A stretch of DNA of 64,000 nucleotides from NCBI GenBank assembly GCA_963675945.1, contig OY780932.1:2480001-2544000 (forward strand), written 5' to 3'. The first letter of the stretch is position 1. Each line of letters starts with the position of its first letter. A program made the position numbers and the translations under genes. Of this stretch, positions 34,988 through 44,224 are shown one piece after another. The notes under the pieces were generated by a model. That model saw only the letters and a program-made list of their open reading frames with translations. It ran no database searches and had not been told where the DNA came from. This DNA is from G963556115 sp963675945. Lineage in GTDB: Bacteria > Planctomycetota > SZUA-567.

Positions 34988-36343
34988 GTGATGGATATAG
35001 CCGGGAAGAAGATTCATTTTATGGGTATCGGTGGTATCGGGATGAGTGCGCTGGCAGGTATTGCCATTGATCAAGGGGCAACGGTTACAGGGTGTGATCG
35101 GGCTGATAACGAGCAGACGGCCAAGCTGCGTACGCTTGGAGCGGAAATTTTGCTGGGGCATGCGGTAGAACATAGTGGGGATTGCGACCTCTTGGTCTAT
35201 ACCAGTGCGGTACCGCCGACGCATCCGGAATTGGTTGCGGCCGGGAAGAAGGCGCTGAAGCGGGGTGAATTTCTCGCTGGAGTTATGCAAGGGTATACCA
35301 GTGTCGGAATTTGCGGGACGCACGGCAAGACCAGTACTACCTGGATGGCGGTACATATCCTGCTGGAGAATGGTCTGGATCCGACCGTGCTGTTAGGTGG
35401 AGTTACTCGGGAACTCGCAGGAAACTACCGTTTGGGCAGAGACATCTTTGTCAGTGAGCTTGATGAGAGCGACGGGAGCTTTCTCCAGCCTGATCTGGAT
35501 ATCGGGGTGATAACCAATATTGAGTCGGAGCATCTGGCTTTTTATAAGACTGCTGAAAAAGTAGTGGAGGCATTTAGAGAATTTGCCGAAAAGAATAAGG
35601 ACGGTCTCTTGATCTTCGGTACGGATAATGCCTCTTGTCAGGAATTGTATGCTGGTCACCGGGGACGGAAAGCTGCTTTTGGTATCGGCGCTGCTCCGGG
35701 TAGGCTCTATGCTACTGGCCTTGAAGTGGCTAACGACAGGCAGTATGCCGAGGTGTATCTGGAGTCAAGACGGGTAGGACGGCTCAACCTTGGCCTTGTC
35801 GGTCAGCATAATATTCTGAATGCTCTGGCGGCGTTGCTTATCGCTCAGGAGTTGGGGGTAACGCTGGAGGATGGAATTGAGAGTCTGGTCTCGCTGAAGA
35901 CGGTGCAGCGGCGGATGGAGTTGATCACTACTCAGCAGGGGTGTAGAATATACAGTGATTACGCGCATCATCCGACAGAATTGCGGGCGGCTCTGGCCGG
36001 AGCCCGGGAGCTTGCCGGCGGCGGAAGGATACTGGCGGTATTTCAACCCCATCTTTATAGCCGGACACGGGATTATGCGGCGGAATTTGCGGCGGAATTG
36101 GTGGCAGCAGACGGGGTGGTGCTGGTCGAGATCTACCCGGCGCGGGAAGAGCCGATACCGGGGGTGGATTCGGAGCTTATTAAACTGAAGTTGCAAGAGC
36201 GGGGTGGTAATGTAGTGCGGAATATTGCGCAGGTAGAGGAAATAACTGGGGTTATTGCCGAGTATGCCGGAGATTACTCGCTAATAATTTGTGTTGGGGC
36301 TGGTGATATTGATACCGAGGTAAGAAAAAGTGCAAGATTATAA
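34988..36343 (+). CDS. murC: UDP-N-acetylmuramate:L-alanine ligase MurC
   Basis: This cytoplasmic Mur ligase of 451 residues adds L-Ala to UDP-MurNAc. It starts with the Rossmann motif FMGIGGIGMSALAGIA, followed by ATP loop GTHGKTSTTW, SELDESDGSFL, QHNILNALAAL and YSDYAHHPTELRAAL. GTG 34988 or ATG 34991 are both possible starts, with AAGG in the 3' end of murG. MurB, often next, is not here. The end overlaps the ddl start by 14 bp. Confidence 0.95.
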   Translation: MMDIAGKKIHFMGIGGIGMSALAGIAIDQGATVTGCDRADNEQTAKLRTLGAEILLGHAVEHSGDCDLLVYTSAVPPTHPELVAAGKKALKRGEFLAGVMQGYTSVGICGTHGKTSTTWMAVHILLENGLDPTVLLGGVTRELAGNYRLGRDIFVSELDESDGSFLQPDLDIGVITNIESEHLAFYKTAEKVVEAFREFAEKNKDGLLIFGTDNASCQELYAGHRGRKAAFGIGAAPGRLYATGLEVANDRQYAEVYLESRRVGRLNLGLVGQHNILNALAALLIAQELGVTLEDGIESLVSLKTVQRRMELITTQQGCRIYSDYAHHPTELRAALAGARELAGGGRILAVFQPHLYSRTRDYAAEFAAELVAADGVVLVEIYPAREEPIPGVDSELIKLKLQERGGNVVRNIAQVEEITGVIAEYAGDYSLIICVGAGDIDTEVRKSARL

Positions 36344-37274
36344 TTTAGAAGAATTGAAAGAGCAGCAGATCGCAGTGCTCTGTGGCGGTGTCGGCACAGA
36401 AGTAGAGGTCTCGCTGGATAGCGGGAGTGCGGTGACAGCGGCATTGAACTCAGCAGGGCTCAAGGTGCAGAAGGTGGTGGTTGACGGTACACAGGAGCAG
36501 ATATTGAATCTTGATTGTGACTTGGCCTTTTTGGCTTTACATGGTTTGTTCGGTGAGGACGGAACCGTGCAGAGCTTGCTCGAACGTAAGCGCATACCTT
36601 TTACCGGGAGTAATTCTCAGGTAAGCAAACTCTGTATGAACAAGCATCTGAGTAAGATATTGATGCAGCGGATGACGGTACCGGTGGCTCAGTGGATTTG
36701 TATTGGTGATATCGAGAATATACAGGATGAGATGAATAATGCCGGACTCGAACTGCCGGTGATTGTCAAGCCCAATGCCGGTGGTAGTTCGGTCGGGGTG
36801 GTTATTGCCAGAAGTAGGGTAGAAGCACTGAATGCGGCGAATGATATTATTCAGGGGGGGGATCAGGTAATTATTGAGGAGTATGTGCCAGGAGTGGAGT
36901 TTACGGTTGGGCTGCTGGCAGGCGAAGTGCTGCCGATGGTTGAGATGAATCCGCATCAGGAATTATATGATTATCATGCCAAGTATAACTCTGACAAGAC
37001 CGAGTATCTCTGTCCGCCTGAACGGGTGACTAGGGATATTCAAGCGGTCTGTGCGGATCTGAGTAAGGAGATATATCGGAATTTTAAGATTCGAGATATG
37101 GCTCGAGTCGATTATATTCTGGGTAATAACGGGAAACTGGTAGCGCTGGAGATCAATACTATACCGGGATTTACCTCGCATAGCCTGCTGCCTAAGGCTG
37201 CTGGTGTTGCGGGGATAGATTTTGCAGAGCTCTGTTTGCGGATTGTCAATATGGCGTATCTGCGTCGACGTTAG
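36330..37274 (+). CDS. ddl: D-alanine:D-alanine ligase
   Basis: This is an ATP-grasp enzyme of 314 residues joining two D-Ala for MurF. It shows LCGGVGTEVEVSLDSG, FLALHGLFGEDGTVQSLLE, PFTGSNSQVSKLCMNKHLSK, PVIVKPNAGGSSVGV, EEYVPGVEFTVGLL and the metal-binding end VALEINTIPGFTSHSLLPKAA. The GTG start at 36330 overlaps murC, typical of coupled genes in this cluster. Length is normal. Confidence 0.94.
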   Translation: MQDYNLEELKEQQIAVLCGGVGTEVEVSLDSGSAVTAALNSAGLKVQKVVVDGTQEQILNLDCDLAFLALHGLFGEDGTVQSLLERKRIPFTGSNSQVSKLCMNKHLSKILMQRMTVPVAQWICIGDIENIQDEMNNAGLELPVIVKPNAGGSSVGVVIARSRVEALNAANDIIQGGDQVIIEEYVPGVEFTVGLLAGEVLPMVEMNPHQELYDYHAKYNSDKTEYLCPPERVTRDIQAVCADLSKEIYRNFKIRDMARVDYILGNNGKLVALEINTIPGFTSHSLLPKAAGVAGIDFAELCLRIVNMAYLRRR

Positions 37275-37351
37275 CTGGATTCATAGAGCTTATTGCGGAA
37301 ACGAGAAGGAATTGGGTACTCTTTGACTGGATGGTGAACTGGGAATAAATA

Positions 37352-38245
37352 GTGAAGAAGACTGTAAAAACGGAAGTGGATAAATCTACAGCCAAGGAGA
37401 TAAAGGTCGGTGGGAAGATCATGGGTTTTATACACTGGCTCGGTTCGGTGTTACCGATGCTCTTGCTCTTTGCGCTCTTCGCGTTGGGTACGGTAAAACT
37501 CTGGCAACGGGGTATTGCCGCCGATGTCTTCAAGATTCGTCCTTCTATTTTTATTACCGAGGATACTGCTTATGCGCCAGAGGCTTTGCGGGAATTTGAG
37601 CGTTTGAGTCGTAATTTCAGCGGGATGAGTCTGCTCAAACCGGGTTTGCTCGATGAGGTCAAGGAGGTATATGAGAGCAGTCCCTGGGTCGAGGAGGTAT
37701 GTGCACTCAACCGGGTATATCCGAATAAGGTTAATATTGAATTTATTCCGCGTTTTGTGGCGGCGCAACTCCGGCATGAGGGGTATTATTGGCTGGTTGC
37801 CAGCGATGGGGTGCTGCTACCGGCGGATGGGGTAAAAACTGAATATAAGAATTTACCGGTAATCAGCGGTGATATCGAGCATAGACCGGCCAACGGCGAG
37901 ATTTGGCACAGTGATGGGGTGTATGGTGCGCTCAAGGCGCTTCAGGCGTTACAGCGTTCGGAGTTCGGCAAGGAGTTGGGGGTGACCAGAATCAGAATCA
38001 ATGCGCCTGGCTTTATCGACAAACTCAAGCGGCCTGGGCGTTCCAGACCAAGGCTGGTAATCGATACCAATAGTCATATAACCGTGCTTTGGGGCACCTG
38101 TTCGGAGAATTTTCCAGGTGAGCCGGATACTGCGTCAAAGATCAGTCGTCTTCAGCAGCTTCTTAGTGACTGGAAAAGCAAGGGGAATCTGGAGCGCGAT
38201 GTCTGTTTTGATGTGCGTACCAGTGTGGCTGGATATAATTTGTAG
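37352..38245 (+). CDS. ftsQ: Cell-division protein FtsQ/DivIB
   Basis: This is a 297-residue bitopic protein. It has a cytoplasmic head rich in lysine, a transmembrane helix (~32-48), a POTRA-like domain including LLDEVKEVYESSPWVEEVCALNRVYPNKVNIEFIPRFVAAQL, then the FtsQ beta domain (GYYWLVASDGVLLPAD). It scaffolds FtsL, FtsB and FtsW-FtsI. The start is GTG 37352. A strong terminator follows, where ftsA and ftsZ would normally continue. Confidence 0.88.
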   Translation: MKKTVKTEVDKSTAKEIKVGGKIMGFIHWLGSVLPMLLLFALFALGTVKLWQRGIAADVFKIRPSIFITEDTAYAPEALREFERLSRNFSGMSLLKPGLLDEVKEVYESSPWVEEVCALNRVYPNKVNIEFIPRFVAAQLRHEGYYWLVASDGVLLPADGVKTEYKNLPVISGDIEHRPANGEIWHSDGVYGALKALQALQRSEFGKELGVTRIRINAPGFIDKLKRPGRSRPRLVIDTNSHITVLWGTCSENFPGEPDTASKISRLQQLLSDWKSKGNLERDVCFDVRTSVAGYNL

Positions 38246-38277
38246 TAGTTTGTTGGTCGTTTGTAAGTGAAGTTTGT

Positions 38278-38310
38278 CAGCCCTCGGCTTTGCCGAGGGC
38301 TGTATCCTTT
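38278..38310 (+). terminator. Terminator at the end of the division cluster
   Basis: CAGCCCTCGGC (38278-38288) and its exact complement (38292-38302) form an 11-bp stem with a 3-base loop, followed by TATCCTTTC. The T tract is imperfect. Confidence 0.85.
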
Positions 38311-38454
38311 CTTCTACGCTAATATTATCTTAACTTGTAAGAAATTTGAATATTATCTACAATCATATTAATTCAGGCGTACGCTGCTATTCTTCATAAC
38401 AGCGTGTGTTTATTGTTTTGTACGTTTTGCAAGGTTAATATTGGAGTTATTGTC

Positions 38455-39834
38455 ATGAGCGAGAGGATTCGTAATTCATTTAAAATAATCAATGAAAATG
38501 ATATCGCAGAGATCAAGCGGCTCTGTGGGAGTGTGCATTCGGCAGATATTGCCAGAAAGCTCTCTGAACTCAAGGTGTCTGATATTAGAGAGGTTATAAC
38601 CAAGATTAATCCGCATAAGGCGGCACATATCTTTCAGTATTTCCGTGATTCACTCCAGTCTAAACTCGCCAGAATGTTGAGCACAGAAGAGCTGGCAGCA
38701 ATTCTTGGGTATATGGCTACCGATGAACAAGCGGATGTACTCAAAAAACTGGAAAAGCGTAAACAGAGTGATGTACTCCAGCTTTTGCCGGAGAAAAATT
38801 CCAAGCAGGCATCTGATTTGGCAGCTTATCCAGAGGGGACAGCAGGCTCGGTAATGACCAAGTCATTCATTACGCTGCCGTTGACAGCAACGGTAGCCGA
38901 GGCCAAGAAGGCGGTGAAGGAGTTTGACGACCCGCGAAACTTACATTATATTTATGTTACCGATAATCTTGAGCGGGTATGTGGTACCTTGAGGATGTTT
39001 ACACTTATTGATATGGATGATGCAATACCTTTGAGTGAGATAACTGATATGGAGATCTTCTCGGTACGCCCCTTTGACGATCAGGAGCAGGCGGCGCGCA
39101 AGCTTGAACACTATGATCTGCTGGCAATTTCGGTGGTAGATGACGGGGGTAAGATGCTCGGGCTGATAACCTATGATGATGCGTTTGAGGTTATTATCAA
39201 GGAACAGACCGAGGATATGCAGAAGTTGATGGCGATCTCCTCCAGTGATGCGGATAATGGTGAGTCTTATCTGAGCATCTCTTCCTGGCAGCATTTCAAG
39301 AAACGTATTCTCTGGATTGTCGGTCTGGCTATTCTGGGGCTGGGATCGGGTTATGTGCTGCATACCTATGAAGATGTGCTGGATGCCCTGGTAATCCTGG
39401 CGATTTATATGCCGATGTTGGCCGATACCGGCGGTAATACCGGTAGTCAGTCGGCGACTCTGGTTATTCGGGCGCTGGCACTGGGTGAACTGAAAGCTCG
39501 GGATATCTTCCTGGTAATCTTCAAAGAGGTCAAGATCTCGGTGATGATCTCGGTGGTACTGATGGTGTTGGCTTACGCCAAGATTGCGATCCTCTCGGGG
39601 GGTACCACGATGCCCGACGGTTTTACTCTGCCGCAGATTGCGCTGGCAATATCGATAGCCCTCGGCGTGCAGGTGGTCTCGGCGACCTTGATCGGTGCGG
39701 TGCTGCCTATCGGGGTGAGCGCGCTGAAACTTGACCCGGCGGTCATTGCGGCGCCGGCGATAACCTCGATTGTGGATATTACGGGGCTGCTTATTTACTT
39801 CTATACGGTGACTACCATGCTGGGAATACATTAG
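38455..39834 (+). CDS. mgtE: Magnesium transporter MgtE
   Basis: This is an inner-membrane Mg2+ channel of 459 residues. The N-terminal superhelical MgtE_N domain (~15-120) and a CBS pair (~130-250, beginning AGSVMTKSFITLP) sense cytoplasmic Mg2+. The membrane domain has five helices and the pore signature YMPMLADTGGNTGSQSATLVIRALALGEL. ATG 38455 has GGAG nine bases upstream; a GTG at 38404 is unlikely. The 150 bp upstream is too short to hold a full M-box riboswitch after the ftsQ terminator. Confidence 0.94.
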   Translation: MSERIRNSFKIINENDIAEIKRLCGSVHSADIARKLSELKVSDIREVITKINPHKAAHIFQYFRDSLQSKLARMLSTEELAAILGYMATDEQADVLKKLEKRKQSDVLQLLPEKNSKQASDLAAYPEGTAGSVMTKSFITLPLTATVAEAKKAVKEFDDPRNLHYIYVTDNLERVCGTLRMFTLIDMDDAIPLSEITDMEIFSVRPFDDQEQAARKLEHYDLLAISVVDDGGKMLGLITYDDAFEVIIKEQTEDMQKLMAISSSDADNGESYLSISSWQHFKKRILWIVGLAILGLGSGYVLHTYEDVLDALVILAIYMPMLADTGGNTGSQSATLVIRALALGELKARDIFLVIFKEVKISVMISVVLMVLAYAKIAILSGGTTMPDGFTLPQIALAISIALGVQVVSATLIGAVLPIGVSALKLDPAVIAAPAITSIVDITGLLIYFYTVTTMLGIH

Positions 39835-39882
39835 AGGGTAGGTGGAAGGTGTATACAGGGGCACGTAAATGCTGATATATTA

Positions 39883-39930
39883 CAACACTGACCCGAGCTG
39901 AGAGGCCTGGGTCAGTGTTGCTGTTTGTTG
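39883..39930. terminator. Bidirectional terminator between mgtE and tctA
   Basis: CAACACTGACCC (39883-39894) pairs perfectly with GGGTCAGTGTTG (39909-39920). T-rich sequence lies on the mgtE side. It sits between convergent genes. Confidence 0.85.
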
Positions 39931-39965
39931 TTATTGTTTTGCTGCAAAACTTTATACTGGAGCTT

Positions 39966-41453
39966 TTATGTGGTCTTTTTAGGTCTTATCATTCTCTTTA
40001 GATATGGGGCAACAAGAAACAGTATGGCGAGAATCAAGAAGATGACGGCTATTGGCCGGGAGAATATTACCATGAAGTCTCCATTGGCTGCAGTCATCCC
40101 GGTTCGAAAGTTTCTCTCAATCAATGGCCCGAGGATAAAACCCAGTATTACCGGCGCCATTTTAACCCCAAGTTGAGAGATTATATATCCGGTAATCCCG
40201 AAGATAACCAGAATCCAGATATCAAATATTCGGTTGTTCAGCGCAAAGACCCCGATGATACAACTTGCAATGATACCCGGGAATAATAAGGAGAGGCGTA
40301 AGTCTACAAGCTTGATAAATGCTTTCATCATCCCTAATTCCATAAAGTACATCACGATGTTGGCGATGAGATAGGCAATCATAATACCATATACAATACT
40401 GGTGTTCTGGGTAAAGAGCAGAGGTCCTGGCTGCAATCCATGGATCATCAGACCGCCTATGAGCGCTGCAGTAACCATATCTCCCGGAATTCCGAGGGTT
40501 ACCAGCGGGATGAGGGCACCGCCATTGACGGCATTATTCGAGCTTTCAGAAGCGCTTATGCCTTCCAGTGAGCCGTGACCGAATTTTTCAGGGTGCTTTG
40601 AAAGCTGCTTGGCCTGATTATAGGCCAGAAGTGTAGATGCATTCTGGCCAATACCCGGTAATATTCCTATCGCGGTACCGAGAAGACTTCCGATAGTGAT
40701 CGCTTTGCTACAACCCTTGAGCTCTTTGAAGGGAGGGAGGAATGACAGCTTGCCGAGTTTGATATCGAAGTGTTTCTCCTGCATATTGTAGAGCTGGAGA
40801 AAGATTTCGGTTATAGCGAATAACCCCATCATTATTGCTGTGGCGGATATTCCGCCGATAAGTTGCCAGTGACCGAAGGTGAGACGGGATACCCCGGTTA
40901 TCGTATCAAGTCCGACCGAACCCAGCAATAGTCCGAGAAAAGCCCCTATCAGCCCTTTCAGAATGTCGTCACTGGTCATGGAGATGACGATGGACAGGCC
41001 TAGCAGGGCAACAGAAAAATACTCCCAGTTGCCGAAGATTAAAGATATCTTTGCCAGCTGTGGCGCGATAAGAAATAGAGCTAATGCTGAGAATAGCCCG
41101 CCGATCAATGAGGCGAAGACCCCTACGGAGAGAGCTAAGCCCGGTTTTCCAGATTTTGCCAGAGGATAACCATCAAAACAGGTAAAAATAGAGGAGGGTG
41201 TTCCCGGAATATTGAGTAAAGTTGCGGTTATCAGGCCTCCGCTGATACCGCCGACATAAATTGAAACCAGCAGTACTAATCCATGTACCGGCTGCAAAGA
41301 GAAGGTAAAGGGAATAAGCAGGGCTACGCCGAGGGTTGCAGTAAGCCCGGGGATACTCCCGAACACTATGCCAATGAATACTCCTCCTAGAAGAAGGAGT
41401 ATTGCAATGGGATCGGTTGTTATGGCGATAAAATTGTTTAAAAATATATCCAT
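39966..41453 (-). CDS. tctA: Tripartite tricarboxylate transporter, large membrane subunit TctA
   Basis: This is a ~12-helix permease of 495 residues. The two TctA signatures are present: GSIPGLTATLGVALLIPFTF near the N-terminus and GILPGIGQNASTLLAYNQAK followed by ESSNNAVNGGALIPLVTLGIPGD in the middle. With TctB and TctC it forms a Na+- or H+-driven, binding-protein-dependent importer of citrate-like or other organic anions. It is the last gene of a B-C-A transcript on the minus strand. Confidence 0.94.
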   Translation of the reverse strand: MDIFLNNFIAITTDPIAILLLLGGVFIGIVFGSIPGLTATLGVALLIPFTFSLQPVHGLVLLVSIYVGGISGGLITATLLNIPGTPSSIFTCFDGYPLAKSGKPGLALSVGVFASLIGGLFSALALFLIAPQLAKISLIFGNWEYFSVALLGLSIVISMTSDDILKGLIGAFLGLLLGSVGLDTITGVSRLTFGHWQLIGGISATAIMMGLFAITEIFLQLYNMQEKHFDIKLGKLSFLPPFKELKGCSKAITIGSLLGTAIGILPGIGQNASTLLAYNQAKQLSKHPEKFGHGSLEGISASESSNNAVNGGALIPLVTLGIPGDMVTAALIGGLMIHGLQPGPLLFTQNTSIVYGIMIAYLIANIVMYFMELGMMKAFIKLVDLRLSLLFPGIIASCIIGVFALNNRIFDIWILVIFGITGYIISQLGVKMAPVILGFILGPLIERNFRTGMTAANGDFMVIFSRPIAVIFLILAILFLVAPYLKRMIRPKKTT

Positions 41454-41506
41454 ATAAATTTGCTCTCTGGTATATCAATAGTGTACAAGTTGATCAATGC
41501 CGAATC

Positions 41507-42493
41507 TTAATTTTGGGTATCTGAAATTTCTGCGAATACCGGGCTCAACTCTTCCACCCAACCGCTGACTCTGGGCATGGCGTCTTCAGCATAGACAAAG
41601 TGCGCATCCCAGCCTAGTCCCTGAACCAGGTTTATGAACTCATCACTCTCGACAACCGTCTTGATCGCTTCGGCAATGGTTTTGACCATGTAGTCCGGGG
41701 TTCCTTTGGGAGCGTAAAAACCACGGGGTTTGCTGGTGGTTACTTTGATACCTTTTTCCAAAGTGGTGGGAACTCCGGGAAGAGATTTTACCCGCTCCGA
41801 ATTGATGACCAGCAGGGGGACAGCGTCTCCAGATTCCAGTGCAGAGCGGATATCGGCGTTGGAGTTGGTCTCAACCTGAATGTGATTTCCCAGCAGGGCG
41901 TTCCTGCTGGCTGCACCGCCGTCGTAGGGTACGATCGTTACATAGTCGGTCAGACCTAGGGCTTTGACCAGACGGAGGGTGTCAGCCATATTCACGGTCT
42001 GCGCACCGGTTACACCCCATTTGACCTCTTTAGGGTGAGCCTTGGCATAGGCGATCAATTCTTCGATCGTCTTCCATCCGCTCTGTTTATTGGTGTCAAT
42101 AACATTATAGTCGTCGACCACCCAGCAGATTGTCTGCAACTCTTTCCACAGCGGTATGCTTGTCTGCCCGCCCAGAGAGTAGGAGGCAACATCCATTGGA
42201 TTGTGGGTCAGGATAGTATAACCGTTGTTCGGTGAGTTCAGTCCGGTCATCGCGCCGACCATACCCCCGGCACCATCTATATTTACTGCTACGAGGTTCT
42301 GATTGTTTGGAAGCTTGATATACTTCATTATAGTACGGGTAAGTATATCGGAACCACCACCTGGGGCATAAGGGATAATAACTTTGATTGGATTGGTGGG
42401 GTAATCTTCTTCTGCCGCTGCCCTCAGGCAAAGATTGCACAGTATGGCGCTTGCGAATAGAAATACGGCAAACAATTTGTAGATCCTCTTCAT
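41507..42493 (-). CDS. tctC: Tripartite tricarboxylate transporter substrate-binding protein TctC
   Basis: The protein has 328 residues with a Sec signal peptide (KRIYKLFAVFLFASAILCNLCLRAAA) and a periplasmic bug-receptor fold. Family segments are YPTNPIKVIIPYAPGGGSDILTR, NIDGAGGMVGAMTG, VPYDGGAASRNALLGNHIQVETNS and FYAPKGTPDYMVKTI. TctC/Bug proteins bind carboxylates, and specificity cannot be predicted. ATG 42493 is preferred over the ATG at 42514 because it gives a compact signal peptide and has GGAGAA upstream. Confidence 0.92.
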   Translation of the reverse strand: MKRIYKLFAVFLFASAILCNLCLRAAAEEDYPTNPIKVIIPYAPGGGSDILTRTIMKYIKLPNNQNLVAVNIDGAGGMVGAMTGLNSPNNGYTILTHNPMDVASYSLGGQTSIPLWKELQTICWVVDDYNVIDTNKQSGWKTIEELIAYAKAHPKEVKWGVTGAQTVNMADTLRLVKALGLTDYVTIVPYDGGAASRNALLGNHIQVETNSNADIRSALESGDAVPLLVINSERVKSLPGVPTTLEKGIKVTTSKPRGFYAPKGTPDYMVKTIAEAIKTVVESDEFINLVQGLGWDAHFVYAEDAMPRVSGWVEELSPVFAEISDTQN

Positions 42494-42618
42494 AATTAAT
42501 TCTCCACTGAACATGATAAAACAAACACAATATTATAACGCACACAACTTAAGCCTTATTGTCTCAATAAGTCTTACACAAAAATGCTCGATTTATAACT
42601 GAAAACTCTGATTAGCAA

Positions 42619-43158
42619 TTATGGGAATATTACATGCAGGAGTTTTACAAATATTAGGTATAGAACCAAGGTCAGCGCTGCAGAGTAACCCAGAGCTGTG
42701 ATAATTGTACTCCGCAAGGAGTGTTTCTTTATTATCTGCGCAGGAGTGGATTCATCCGGCTTCCTTTGTGTTTGCGCCTTCTGTTCTTTTAGAGCATACA
42801 TTAGGTTGAGTATGAATAACAGGATGGGAGTGGTGACAAAAAAGCCGTATCCAGGTAGGGTCAATGTATACAGAATCAGCAGGATGGCGGTTATTACAAT
42901 CTCTTTATTCAATTGTATCTTCAAGGGTGAGATATCGGAACTTCGGGTAAAATTAATAGATTTGATTATGAGCAGTAGGGAGACAAATGCTAAGATCGCG
43001 CCTATTCCCTTTATATAGACATCTGCTCTGGAAAAAAAACCTCCAGTTGACATCTTGGGAATATTACTGATGATACCCGGACAGAGTAGCACAAATAGTC
43101 CGAGGCTTAGAATAATTACCCCGAGAATTAAGTCATTTGTGTTTTTGATTATCTTCAT
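42619..43158 (-). CDS. tctB: Tripartite tricarboxylate transporter small membrane subunit TctB
   Basis: This is a small membrane subunit of 179 residues with four hydrophobic segments (~10-27, ~48-66, ~87-120, ~150-175). TctB proteins are poorly conserved. The LPGYGFFVTTPILLFILNLMY stretch and the position upstream of tctC support the call. It probably starts the transcript, with AT-rich sequence upstream. Confidence 0.85.
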   Translation of the reverse strand: MKIIKNTNDLILGVIILSLGLFVLLCPGIISNIPKMSTGGFFSRADVYIKGIGAILAFVSLLLIIKSINFTRSSDISPLKIQLNKEIVITAILLILYTLTLPGYGFFVTTPILLFILNLMYALKEQKAQTQRKPDESTPAQIIKKHSLRSTIITALGYSAALTLVLYLIFVKLLHVIFP

Positions 43159-44069
43159 ACTTAAAATTTATTCCCCGAGGGCTGCTCTCACGAGTTACAT
43201 ATGAAAAAAATAATTAATTATAGGCGATAACTGTAAATTCAATTGGAGGCAGAGTGTGTTATAAGTTAATAAATGCCTGGGCTTCATGCTGCTACATGTA
43301 ATATGTAATATGTAATACAGGTTTAGTTTATTCCATAGATTTCTTTAGTCAAATTTCAATTAGGATAATTATAAAAAAATTAGTTAAAAATAGCCTGGGA
43401 CAGTAGTGGGAGGTAGGTTACGGCCTCTGTGGCTGTAATCTACTGTGTATGCATGAAGTCGATGTTACCGGCGTAAAGGGTATAGGTGTTGTAGAAGGGG
43501 TTATACTAAATGATTTTAGGTGAGCGAATGAGTTGTAATTTGGTAAGTATGTAGCGGTTGATTGAGAAATCTGCGGAAATGATTGCCCAAGTACTGACCG
43601 TTGGATGTGGAATGGTTAGAAAATAATGATTGAGACCCAAAAGTAACGTAATTTAAAACGAAATCTAACGTATGTGATGTAGTATTTTAGTAATAGACTA
43701 TATAATAAATAGTATCTTTTCTGTTGCTGGTAGAGTATAGACTTTAAGCGATATTGTAGAGGAGTAATAAGGTTGAGTTGTAATGAAAAATAGCATTATT
43801 GGGTTGAAGGGGTGGTGTTTTGGTGATTTTTTTAATTTAATTAGAATAATTTTTAAAACAATATTGATTGGAAGTAGTATCTTATTATAAATTGAAATGA
43901 ATATGAGTAAACGGATAATCTTGCTGTAATTAATAGGTTATGAGTTTGTGGGTGTGCATTATCTCAATTCTAGTCGCATAAATTATGGCATGTAAGTAAA
44001 TCAGTTGCGATTAACACCATATAAACCGATAAAAAAATATTTAAAATCTGCGAATTATAGCAGAAAATC
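43159..44069. other. Gene-free AT-rich stretch between tctB and gap
   Basis: About 0.9 kb with stop codons in all frames and no open reading frame of note on either strand. Composition is strongly AT-rich. I see no repeat array, tRNA or clear degraded gene. It separates divergent transcripts (tctB leftward, gap rightward) and is much longer than a promoter region needs. Confidence 0.6.
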
Positions 44070-44097
44070 TTGACATTTGGAAATTATCCACTATAAT
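44070..44097 (+). promoter_or_regulatory. Consensus sigma-70 promoter of gap
   Basis: TTGACA (44070-44075) and TATAAT (44092-44097) are both perfect hexamers 16 bases apart. Transcription would start near 44104, leaving a ~120-nt leader before gap. This fits strong constitutive expression. Confidence 0.88.
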
Positions 44098-44224
44098 TCG
44101 TCAACGAATGAGTAAGAGATTATCTAAATGATCGCTACTTTTGCAAAATTATGATAAAGTTACAAAGTTGTATGTTTTGTATTTTTTTTAATCATTATTA
44201 TTGATGTTCTAAGGAGATTTATTT

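Noticed and set aside
38303..38454. M-box magnesium riboswitch before mgtE
   Set aside because: Only ~150 bp separate the ftsQ terminator from the mgtE start, and I could not find the expected terminator hairpin or conserved loops.
43159..44069. Hidden gene or mobile-element remnant between tctB and gap
   Set aside because: All frames are densely stopped, and there are no inverted terminal repeats or recognisable transposase fragments.
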